DNA of 64,000 nucleotides from positions 1-64,000 of the forward strand of contig FR889135.1 in assembly GCA_000436835.1 (NCBI GenBank), written 5' to 3'. The notes below the pieces were generated by a model, which saw nothing but the letters and a program-made list of their open reading frames with translations, was not told the origin of the DNA and made no database searches. The position numbers were made by a program, and so were the translations under genes. Shown piece by piece: positions 16,002 through 23,486 of the stretch; within the stretch, counting starts at the first letter, position 1, and each line of letters starts with the position of its first letter. This DNA is from Eubacterium sp. CAG:251. Lineage in GTDB: Bacteria > Bacillota > Clostridia > Oscillospirales > Acutalibacteraceae.

Positions 16002-16661
16002 ATGGAAAATATGAATGAGAAGAGTGAAAAAAAGCATTCGCACCGTCAAAAATCACCAAATGATTTTGCAAAGACGGTAGTTATATTTGTTTGCGTTGAA
16101 TTGATTGTTGTTGTGGGAGCAATTATCGGTGTTAATAAAACTGCGTGTAATGCAGTCCATAAGCTTGAGGCGGCTATGCCAAAAAGCGTAATGGATTTGC
16201 AAATTAATCCAAATCAAGACACTTATGTTTCATTAGACAGCAAAGAACTTGATTATGGGAGTTTTGTTGCCGATATCATTGTTGAAAAAAGAGGAATTGA
16301 AGCGCCTGTTTACTACGGCCTTAACCGTGTATCGCTCAGATACGGTGCAGGTGTTTCGATTGACGAAAATGCAAACGCTTTTGGCGACAATGCCAATACG
16401 TTTATCGCCGCTTATGACGAAACATATTTCAAATCGCTTAAATATGTCAAGTCGGGCGATAAAGTTAAGGTTAAAACGGCTGATAAAACAATAATCTATA
16501 AGGCTGTTGACGTCTTTGTCGGTGACGAGGGTGACAGCAGAGTTAAGAATTATAAAAACAACTTGATTTTATACAGTATTTTTTCCGATTACGGTGAAAA
16601 CAGCGGCAAGTGCTTTTATGTCATTTGCGAAAAAACAGGCGAGGAGGTAAATGCGAAATGA
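16002..16661 (+). CDS. Membrane-anchored sortase-fold protein lacking catalytic residues
   Basis: This 219-aa protein has one N-terminal membrane helix (about residues 22-44) and an external domain that aligns with class D-like sortases: ADIIVEKRGIEAPVYYG (about 90-106), LRYGAG (112-117), NTFIAAYDETYFKSLKYVKSGDKVKVKT (132-159) and IIYKAVDVFV (164-173). Active sortases have His in an AGH(R) motif, Cys at the end of LTLxTC, and a later Arg. Here the His position reads AAY (136-138), the Cys position reads LILYSIF (188-194), and no matching Arg is seen. It should therefore be inactive as a transpeptidase. The start ATG lies 14 nt after ilvD. It overlaps the next gene by 4 nt (ATGA), indicating tight coupling. 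Confidence 0.65.
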   Translation: MENMNEKSEKKHSHRQKSPNDFAKTVVIFVCVELIVVVGAIIGVNKTACNAVHKLEAAMPKSVMDLQINPNQDTYVSLDSKELDYGSFVADIIVEKRGIEAPVYYGLNRVSLRYGAGVSIDENANAFGDNANTFIAAYDETYFKSLKYVKSGDKVKVKTADKTIIYKAVDVFVGDEGDSRVKNYKNNLILYSIFSDYGENSGKCFYVICEKTGEEVNAK

Positions 16662-17509
16662 GCAGAAAACTCCACGACACCAAAAATGATTTTAAAAGCA
16701 GAAATATTCTTGCATTTTGCCTGTTTGTTGTGCTTGGAATTTTAAGCGTGGCATGCGTAACAAAGGCTGTTTTGTTAAACGGAAGTGTAGTCCAAAATCA
16801 ATTTACGGATTATAATGTTACGTCGGTCTTTAGGCAGGATTTGATTGATTATACAAGTGACAGCTTTATCAAAAACGGGCTTGACAGCAGTAATGTTTCA
16901 AATGTTATTACGCAAGCCAAGGCTGAGAAAATAATAAGCTCGTTTGCAGCAGGTCGGTTTAGGGCTAAGGCAGGGTATACGTCTAAGTCATATTCTTCCG
17001 ACGTTGACTCTCTTATGAACGATATAAAACCAGAGCTTGAGGAGCAAATCAGCGCCTCAGGATTTGAAAAAAATGAGAACGTTCAAAATGCACAGCTTGA
17101 AAAAATAAGAAGCTTTATTGATAATTCTTTAAAACTTCCTAAAACAAAACTAATTGAAACAGCTATGAATATGGGCAAGATTGCGGCTGATATTTTCCTT
17201 GTTGTTGCGATTTTCTTAACTCTTATATTTGGCGCAATGCTTTATTTTACAGGCAATACTAAGTACAGAAGCATCAGAAGTCTCGGTGCGGCATTTTGCG
17301 CATCTTCAATTGGGGACTTGATTGTTTCGTTAATTGCTGTTATAATTTTGAGCGTGAAATCTATAGATATTTTTCCTGCATTTCTCAAAAGTGCACTTGA
17401 TAATTATATTTATACCGCTGTCGGTGCAATTGCCATATGCGGCGCAGTGCTTCTTTTGATATCATTGGCGCTTCTCGCAATAAGCTGGAAGCTTAAGCGT
17501 GAAAATTAA
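16658..17509 (+). CDS. Four-TM membrane protein of unknown function
   Basis: This 283-aa protein starts at ATG 16658 behind GAGGAGG, overlapping the previous stop. It has a membrane helix near residues 16-38, an external region of about 130 residues that is polar and helical, then three more helices near the C-terminus (about 168-193, 203-232 and 243-275). I recognise no domain. Its placement between a pseudo-sortase and a TagH-like ATPase suggests it could be the membrane partner of that ATPase, although it does not resemble the usual six-TM ABC2 permease. This is inference from gene order. Confidence 0.7.
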   Translation: MSRKLHDTKNDFKSRNILAFCLFVVLGILSVACVTKAVLLNGSVVQNQFTDYNVTSVFRQDLIDYTSDSFIKNGLDSSNVSNVITQAKAEKIISSFAAGRFRAKAGYTSKSYSSDVDSLMNDIKPELEEQISASGFEKNENVQNAQLEKIRSFIDNSLKLPKTKLIETAMNMGKIAADIFLVVAIFLTLIFGAMLYFTGNTKYRSIRSLGAAFCASSIGDLIVSLIAVIILSVKSIDIFPAFLKSALDNYIYTAVGAIAICGAVLLLISLALLAISWKLKREN

Positions 17510-17542
17510 TTTTTACGCAAAGAATAATAGGGTGGTGTTTAA

Positions 17543-18307
17543 ATGGATAATGATGTTGCAATTAACGTAGAAAACGTTACAATGTCGTTTATTCTTAATA
17601 AGGAAAAGGTGGACAACCTTAAGGAATACGCTATTAAGCTTATTACGGGAAAGCTTGAATATAATAAGTTTGATGCCTTAAAGGATATTAGTTTTCAGGT
17701 TAAAAAGGGCGAGCATCTTGCTATTATGGGCCTTAACGGTGCCGGCAAAAGTACCCTTTTAAAAACAATTGTAGGAGTTTATAAACCGACTAAGGGTAAA
17801 ATTGAGAAGCAGGGCGTTATTGCTCCTCTTCTTGAGCTTGGCGCAGGTTTTGACGGCAATTATTCCGGAAGAGAAAATATTTTCCTTTACGGTGCTATCT
17901 TGGGCTATTCAAGAGAATTCATTCAATCTAAGTATGATGAAATTGTTGAATTTTCCGAACTCGGCGATTTTATTGAAGTTCCGGTTAAAAACTATTCAAG
18001 CGGTATGAGAGCACGTCTCGGATTTTCAATCGCAACTGCTGTTGAGCCTGATGTTCTCATTCTTGATGAAGTTCTTTCAGTCGGTGACGCAGGTTTTAGA
18101 AAGAAGAGCCTTGCAAAAGTTCAATCTCTTTTTGAAAGCGGAGTAACTGTTCTTTTTGTATCTCACAGTATTGACCAGGTTATGGCAATTTGCGATACGG
18201 CAATTCTTCTTGACCACGGCAAGATTATTTCCCAAGGTCCTGTTGAAGAAGTAACGAAGGTTTATGAGGAAAAGGTATCGCATCCTAAGAAAAAGAAAAA
18301 ACTTTAA
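17543..18307 (+). CDS. TagH/RfbE-like ABC transporter ATPase (polysaccharide-export type)
   Basis: This 254-aa ATPase has Walker A GLNGAGKST (about residue 72), the polysaccharide-exporter signature APLLELGAGFDGNYSGRENI (about 94-113), the ABC signature YSSGMRARLGFS (about 153), Walker B DVLILDEVLSVGD (about 173) and a switch His in FVSHS. These traits place it with TagH, RfbB and KpsT-type ATPases that export teichoic acid or O-antigen-type glycans. The long C-terminal glycan-binding domain of some relatives is absent. No ABC2-type permease is nearby; the neighbours are the four-TM protein and the pseudo-sortase. GGTGG precedes the ATG. Confidence 0.9.
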   Translation: MDNDVAINVENVTMSFILNKEKVDNLKEYAIKLITGKLEYNKFDALKDISFQVKKGEHLAIMGLNGAGKSTLLKTIVGVYKPTKGKIEKQGVIAPLLELGAGFDGNYSGRENIFLYGAILGYSREFIQSKYDEIVEFSELGDFIEVPVKNYSSGMRARLGFSIATAVEPDVLILDEVLSVGDAGFRKKSLAKVQSLFESGVTVLFVSHSIDQVMAICDTAILLDHGKIISQGPVEEVTKVYEEKVSHPKKKKKL

Positions 18308-18319
18308 AACTGTTAATAT

Positions 18320-18358
18320 AGCGACTTGAACAATTGTGTTTGAGTCGCTTATTTTTTT
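18320..18358 (+). terminator. Terminator after the TagH-like ATPase
   Basis: AGCGACT/AGTCGCT arms (18320-18349) are followed by TATTTTTTT. Confidence 0.85.
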
Positions 18359-18417
18359 CGGAATTTGTGAAAAATATACATTATCAACAATATGTAATAG
18401 AAAATGTTGAAAAAATA

Positions 18418-18426
18418 TGGTATAAT
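18418..18426 (+). promoter_or_regulatory. Extended -10 promoter of the subtilisin gene
   Basis: TGGTATAAT (18418-18426) is an extended -10 element. No good -35 box lies at 16-18 bp spacing; a TTGAAA at 18407 is too close. Confidence 0.45.
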
Positions 18427-18494
18427 ATACATATAAATAACATAATATTATTTATTTAAAAATTGCAAAATATATTTATTCAAGTGGGGTTTAA

Positions 18495-21392
18495 ATGAAA
18501 CGATTTATTTGTTTAGTCTTGGCTTTTGTAATTTTTTTCGGCATCTGTGGGATAATTGCGCCTGACATAAATAATATTTATAAGCTCAAAGAAGCGGACT
18601 CATTTGCCGAACAAGTAAATGTGCTTGTTAAACAATACGAAAGCAGGCAGGATACTCAAAACAGGCTTATTGTAAATTCAAATAAAATTAAGGAAAGCTA
18701 TGGTGCAGTTAAGGTGATTAAGGCGCATGGCTTTCAAGTTATGCAGTTTAAAGATTATGAGAGTGCAGAGAGTGCGAAAAGCAGCATTGAAAAGCTCGGC
18801 GTTGCATGTGACAGAGACGATTTTGCCTATACTCAGGCAATCAAAAAAGCACCGAGCACAAAGGATTTATGGGCATCGCAAATCACGCAGTCAGACGTTA
18901 CAATGAATTATCTTGCCACGACCGGAAAAACGTATAATGATGTTACCGTTGCGGTTATGGACACGGGGATTAATGATGCTCACAAGTCTTTTGACGGCAG
19001 ATTGATTGAGTGTAATAAAAATTTCAGCTCTTCAGGAAGTATGAACAGTTCGTCAGACGACAGCGGTCACGGCACGAGTGTGGCAGGTGTAATTGCGCTT
19101 AATACGCTTGATAACGTTAAAATCAAGCCTTATAAAACATTTGATAAAGAGGGCAAGTGTACCAATTCTCAAATTGTGGCAACGCTTAACTATATTTTGA
19201 ACGAGAAAAAATTGCCTGATATCATTAATATGAGCTTTTCCGTTCAGTCAATTTCAAGCAGTGTCACCCGTGACAGTTTAACTCGTAATTTGATTTCAAA
19301 AGGTGTTACAATAATCACCTCGGCAGGCAATAACGCAGTTAATGCCAAATTCTATTATCCTGCCAATATCGGCGAAGTTATTACTGTTTCATCTTCTAAT
19401 AAAAAGAATGAAAGGGCAGAATTCTCAAATTACGGCAAGTGCGTTGATATTGCCGCTCCGGGTGTCGGAGTTTATACTTGCGAACTTGACGGCACATATT
19501 CTTATGAAAACGGAACGTCATTTTCCGCCCCGTTCGTATCTGCCGCTGCCGCAACTGTTTTAATGCAAAAGAGCGGTCTTGACTGCAATAAGATTAAAAA
19601 AACAATATGCGATGAAGCGGTACCTGTTTATATTAAAAATTATCAGGTTGAATGGTGCGGTGCGGGAATAGTTAATTTTTCGGGTCTTATTTACGGCGAA
19701 AAAGCGATTGCTCCTTCGTTTGGCACACCTCAGGGAAAATATAACGAGCCGTTTAAGCTTGAAATAAAAGCAGCTAACAATGAAAAAATAATGTATACGA
19801 CGGATAACACCGTTCCCTCATCCAATAACGGTTTTGAATATACAAAACCTATTGATATTGACGAAAGCACGCACGTTATTGCCGTTGCATATAACAATAT
19901 GAAGAAAAGCAAATACGTCGCATCTACTTATGAACTTGTTTATGAAAGTGACGGCAATGATTTTGATATTACGCAGGACGGTGTAATTATAAGTTATAAG
20001 GGAAATAAAACAAGCATAATCATCCCTTCTCAAATAAACGGTATAACGGTTACGGCAATAGGTGATAATGTATTTAACGGCTCAAATGTAAAAAGCGTAA
20101 CCTTGCCTTGCAGTGTCACCTCGATAGGCGTAAGTGCTTTTGCAAACAGTAAGCTTTCGTCAATTTCAGGCGATGGTGTAACAGTCCTTGATAACGGCGC
20201 TTTTGAAAACTGCTCGTCGCTTGTCACCGTCGATACTCCCGCCGTGGAATATATCGGCAACAGATGCTTTAAAAATTGCAGTAGGCTTACAAGTATAGAT
20301 TTCAGCCAAAATGTTAGTGAAATCGGCGCCGCCGCATTTGCATTTACTTCTCTTTCAACTGCGGATTTTCGCAATGCAACTATAGGAAGCTCAGCATTCG
20401 AGGGCAGTAAGGTGGTTGTTGCAAGGCTTGACAAGGCGGAAAGTTTGGAACGAACGTTTTGCGAATGTGAATTTTTAAACAGTATTACTGCTCCGAATTT
20501 AAAATATATCGGTGATTTTGCATTTTATAATTGCAAATCACTAAACAGTGTTAATATAAGCAAGGTTGAAAGTGTATTAAACTATGCTTTTTCAAAATCG
20601 GCAATTAAAACTGCTGATTTGCCAAAGTGCAGTTATATCGGAAATGCGGTGTTTAGCAGATGCGATGATTTATACAGCGTGAATATCCCTTTGGTAACAA
20701 AAATAATGCCGGAGGAATTTACATATTGCGTTTCGCTTCAAAAAATAAATATGCCAAGTGTTGAGGCTTTTGACGATATATCTAAGGAATATTTTACGGA
20801 TTGCGCCTCACTTGAGGGCTTGTATCTTCCTAAAAGTGTCAATTTGCCGTCGATTACTTGGTCGTCATCTATGCAAAGCAGTATGCTTTTCGGCAAAAGG
20901 GCTCAGCTTTCTTATATTTTTGCACCGAAGGCACAGAAAATCGCAAACAGCGAAAATTCACCGTTTATGTATAAATGCACAAAACTTGAATATGTATTTT
21001 TAACAAGTGTCAAATCGCTTGATTATATGGAAAGCGCAAACGGTGCTGTTTGGTATTTTGGCTCTAAAATCAAAAATTTACCCGCCAATATCAATTTTGA
21101 CGGCTCAATTGTAATTGCTCCTGCTTCAAGTTATGCAATCGAATGGGCAAAGTCAAACGGTTTAAGCTTTGTCGAAAGTGCAAATATTACATGCACATCA
21201 ATTTCCGCAAATAAAATAAGCTATGAGGCTTTGGGAAATGAATATACCTTGCCGCTAAATTATGTGAAATCGCTTTGGGATACAAGCTTTGTTAATACAA
21301 AAAAGAGTGATGAAACAGTTTCGGCACTTCTTGATTTTAACAATGATAATACGGTTAACGCAAAGGATTTTGCAATACTTAACAGGCAATAA
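18495..21392 (+). CDS. Secreted subtilisin-like (S8) protease with LRR region
   Basis: This 965-aa exported protein has a signal peptide (about 1-22), a pro-region with an inhibitor-like QVMQFKDYESAESAKSSIE (about 82-100), and an S8 peptidase domain (about 135-400). The full triad is Asp156 in VAVMDTG, His192 in SGHGTSVAG and Ser342 in NGTSFSAP. A chitobiase/FN3-like module (about 410-480, with IMYTTDNTVPSS and STHVIAVAYNN) follows, then BspA-type LRRs (about 510-870, repeated IGxxAFxxCxxLxxV units). The C-terminus is a single dockerin-like calcium loop, LDFNNDNTVNAKDFAILNR. It is intact and probably an active surface or secreted protease. The LRR region and terminal loop resemble those of the GH30 protein, suggesting a shared secretome design. 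Confidence 0.92.
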   Translation: MKRFICLVLAFVIFFGICGIIAPDINNIYKLKEADSFAEQVNVLVKQYESRQDTQNRLIVNSNKIKESYGAVKVIKAHGFQVMQFKDYESAESAKSSIEKLGVACDRDDFAYTQAIKKAPSTKDLWASQITQSDVTMNYLATTGKTYNDVTVAVMDTGINDAHKSFDGRLIECNKNFSSSGSMNSSSDDSGHGTSVAGVIALNTLDNVKIKPYKTFDKEGKCTNSQIVATLNYILNEKKLPDIINMSFSVQSISSSVTRDSLTRNLISKGVTIITSAGNNAVNAKFYYPANIGEVITVSSSNKKNERAEFSNYGKCVDIAAPGVGVYTCELDGTYSYENGTSFSAPFVSAAAATVLMQKSGLDCNKIKKTICDEAVPVYIKNYQVEWCGAGIVNFSGLIYGEKAIAPSFGTPQGKYNEPFKLEIKAANNEKIMYTTDNTVPSSNNGFEYTKPIDIDESTHVIAVAYNNMKKSKYVASTYELVYESDGNDFDITQDGVIISYKGNKTSIIIPSQINGITVTAIGDNVFNGSNVKSVTLPCSVTSIGVSAFANSKLSSISGDGVTVLDNGAFENCSSLVTVDTPAVEYIGNRCFKNCSRLTSIDFSQNVSEIGAAAFAFTSLSTADFRNATIGSSAFEGSKVVVARLDKAESLERTFCECEFLNSITAPNLKYIGDFAFYNCKSLNSVNISKVESVLNYAFSKSAIKTADLPKCSYIGNAVFSRCDDLYSVNIPLVTKIMPEEFTYCVSLQKINMPSVEAFDDISKEYFTDCASLEGLYLPKSVNLPSITWSSSMQSSMLFGKRAQLSYIFAPKAQKIANSENSPFMYKCTKLEYVFLTSVKSLDYMESANGAVWYFGSKIKNLPANINFDGSIVIAPASSYAIEWAKSNGLSFVESANITCTSISANKISYEALGNEYTLPLNYVKSLWDTSFVNTKKSDETVSALLDFNNDNTVNAKDFAILNRQ

Positions 21393-21396
21393 AAAT

Positions 21397-21431
21397 GCAC
21401 CTGCGCAAAAAGCGTAGGTGCTGATTTTTTT
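21397..21431. terminator. Bidirectional terminator between the protease and the 44-aa peptide gene
   Basis: GCACCTGCGC/GCGTAGGTGC arms (21397-21421) have T-rich flanks on both strands (TTTTTTT after it on plus, ATTTTTATT on minus). Confidence 0.85.
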
Positions 21432-21452
21432 ATAAAATTGAATTTTAATACG

Positions 21453-21587
21453 CTAACGTAAAATAGCAAATGCAAGGTCAATTGCTCCGCCTAAAACTTT
21501 ACTTGTTTTTTTCATATTTAATGTTTCGGCAAACCAAAGAAGAATAAGCGCAACAAGAATTGCTATAACCAATGTTCTTTCTGTCAT
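21453..21587 (-). CDS. 44-aa single-pass small membrane protein
   Basis: The frame is ATG 21587-21585 to TAG 21455-21453, with a strong AGGGAGG about 10 nt upstream. The peptide begins MTERTLVIAILVALILLWFA, a clear membrane helix, followed by ETLNMKKTSKVLGGAIDLAF and AILR, an amphipathic tail. It is divergent from oadG and convergent with the protease, and ends at a bidirectional terminator. The ribosome binding site, helix and terminator make it likely real. Function is unknown. The Gly-Gly within the tail is not enough to call it an exported peptide. Confidence 0.6.
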   Translation of the reverse strand: MTERTLVIAILVALILLWFAETLNMKKTSKVLGGAIDLAFAILR

Positions 21588-21687
21588 AATTTCCGACCTC
21601 CCTGTTAATAATATTATATACTATTTATCTAAAAAATCAAGCAATTTTATACAACTTAAACATATTTGAAAAAATGCAAAAAATTCG

Positions 21688-21716
21688 TTGAAATTAGAAA
21701 GAAATTGATTTATAAT
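21688..21716 (+). promoter_or_regulatory. Promoter of oadG-oadB
   Basis: TTGAAA (21688-21693), 17-bp spacer, TATAAT (21711-21716). The leader is about 28 nt. Confidence 0.75.
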
Positions 21717-21750
21717 ACTACTTAATCTTTTATATAATGGGGGAATATAG

Positions 21751-22170
21751 GTGAGTCCGATTTTATTAGATTTAGTGGCTGACAGAAGCGCTACTTTCAC
21801 CGCTACGGTTATTATTGCCGGTGCCGGTATCGTATTCTTAATGCTTGTGCTTTTAATTATTATTTTCTATTTATTCGGAAAAGTTGTTTCAAGCGCAGAA
21901 GCAAAGGCTAAAAAAGGCAAAACCAATAAAATAACCAAGAGTGAACAAAAGCTTCCTACTCCGGCACCTGCTAAAAAGGCAAGTGCTCCTGCTCCTCAAG
22001 TTGAGGCAGGCATCAGCGGTGAAGTCGTTGCGGCTATTGCGGCTGCCGTTGCTGTAAGCGAAGGTGAGGGTGCTGTTGTTAAATCAATTCGCAGGGTCAA
22101 TGTTGTGAACGTTAGGGGCAGAAATCCTTGGGCTAATGCCGCAGTTTACGACAACACAAGACCGTTTTAG
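21751..22170 (+). CDS. oadG: Na+-pump decarboxylase gamma-type subunit (OadG-like)
   Basis: This 139-aa protein starts at GTG 21751 behind GGGGGAA. It has one membrane helix (about residues 16-44), a Lys-rich linker, an Ala/Pro-rich hinge (TPAPAKKASAPAPQ) and the conserved OadG end ISGEVVAAIAAAVAV...RGRNPWANAAVYDNTRPF. In known pumps the gamma subunit anchors the soluble carboxyltransferase to the beta channel and helps bind zinc. It is 13 nt upstream of oadB. The carboxyltransferase (alpha) and biotin carrier are not in this operon. Confidence 0.85.
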   Translation: MSPILLDLVADRSATFTATVIIAGAGIVFLMLVLLIIIFYLFGKVVSSAEAKAKKGKTNKITKSEQKLPTPAPAKKASAPAPQVEAGISGEVVAAIAAAVAVSEGEGAVVKSIRRVNVVNVRGRNPWANAAVYDNTRPF

Positions 22171-22183
22171 GAGGCAGTAGATA

Positions 22184-23392
22184 ATGGAAATTTTACAAGG
22201 TGTTTGGGAAGTAATTGTCAGCATCTTCACAAACTCGGGATATGCTTATTTCTTTACTGCTGACGGTGGATATAAGAATGCGATTATGCTTTTGGTAGCA
22301 TTTGTATTTCTTTATTTAGGTATTAAAAAAGGCTTTGAGCCGCTTCTTATGGTTCCTATCGCATTTGGTATGCTTCTTGCAAATATACCTGAGGCAAACT
22401 TAGCGGTACAGTATCATGATCTTGACGGTTTCAGAGATTTGCTTGCAGGCAGAGGCGAATTTGTCGGTTGCACACCCGGACTTATGGACTTCCTTTACTT
22501 TGGTGTTAAAGCCGGTGTTTATCCGCCGCTTATTTTCCTTGGTATAGGTGCTATGACTGACTTTGCACCGCTTATTGCAAATCCAAGTTCATTTATTCTT
22601 GGTGCTGCTGCTCAGCTTGGTATTTTCTTTACTTACCTCGGCGCTATCCTTTTAGGTTTTGCACCTAACGAGGCAGGCTCAATCGCTATTATCGGCGGTG
22701 CTGACGGTCCGACGGCTATTTTTGTAACGTCGCAGCTTGCGCCGTATATGCTCGGCACTATCGCCGTGGCGGCGTACTCTTATATGGCTCTTGTGCCTGT
22801 TATTCAGCCGCCTATTATGAAAGCACTTACAACTAAGAAAGAGAGAAGCGTTGTTATGGGCAGTCTCAGACCTGTATCAAAGCTTGAAAAAATACTTTTC
22901 CCGATTATGGTAACTGTTATTGTTTCTCTTCTTCTTCCTGATGCTGCTTCACTTGTAGGTATGCTTATGCTTGGTAATCTTCTTAAAGAGAGTGGCCAAA
23001 CAGAGCGTATTGCAAAGGCTGCTCAAAACGAACTTATGAATATTATTACCATTTTCCTTGGTATCTCGGTTGGTGCTACTACATCAGCTCAAAGCTTCCT
23101 TAACCTTAACACGATTAAAATTGTTGTTCTCGGTCTTATAGCTTTTTGCCTTGGTACAGCAGGCGGTACTTTATTTGGTAAGCTTATGTATATTGCTACT
23201 AAAGGTAAGGTTAATCCGCTCATCGGTTCGGCAGGTGTATCTGCTGTTCCTATGGCTGCCCGTGTATCTCAAAAGGTCGGTCAAAAAGAAAATCCATCAA
23301 ACTTCCTTCTTATGCACGCTATGGGCCCTAACGTATCAGGCGTTATCGGCTCTGCAGTTGCAGCAGGTATTTTGCTTACACTTCTTAAATGA
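22184..23392 (+). CDS. oadB: Na+-translocating decarboxylase beta subunit
   Basis: This 402-aa polytopic membrane protein of the OadB/GcdB/MmdB family couples decarboxylation of a biotin-bound carboxylate to Na+ export. Signatures are PLIANPSSFILGAAAQLGIF (about 126-145), the conserved ion-site region GSIAIIGGADGPTAIFVTSQLAP (about 164-186), SVGATTSAQSFL (about 294) and GSAGVSAVPMAARVSQ (about 350). Length is typical. GGAGG precedes the ATG. With the alpha subunit and biotin carrier elsewhere, the substrate (oxaloacetate, methylmalonyl-CoA or glutaconyl-CoA) cannot be decided. Confidence 0.95.
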   Translation: MEILQGVWEVIVSIFTNSGYAYFFTADGGYKNAIMLLVAFVFLYLGIKKGFEPLLMVPIAFGMLLANIPEANLAVQYHDLDGFRDLLAGRGEFVGCTPGLMDFLYFGVKAGVYPPLIFLGIGAMTDFAPLIANPSSFILGAAAQLGIFFTYLGAILLGFAPNEAGSIAIIGGADGPTAIFVTSQLAPYMLGTIAVAAYSYMALVPVIQPPIMKALTTKKERSVVMGSLRPVSKLEKILFPIMVTVIVSLLLPDAASLVGMLMLGNLLKESGQTERIAKAAQNELMNIITIFLGISVGATTSAQSFLNLNTIKIVVLGLIAFCLGTAGGTLFGKLMYIATKGKVNPLIGSAGVSAVPMAARVSQKVGQKENPSNFLLMHAMGPNVSGVIGSAVAAGILLTLLK

Positions 23393-23420
23393 TAAGGTTG
23401 TTTGTTTAAACAAAAATATA

Positions 23421-23452
23421 AAACCAGGGTGCCCTTGTTACCCTGGTTTTTT
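23421..23452 (+). terminator. Terminator after oadB
   Basis: AAACCAGGG/CCCTGGTTT arms (23421-23449) are followed by TTT. Confidence 0.9.
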
Positions 23453-23486
23453 GGTATGATTATTTATTATCAGAAAGGGAAAATTT

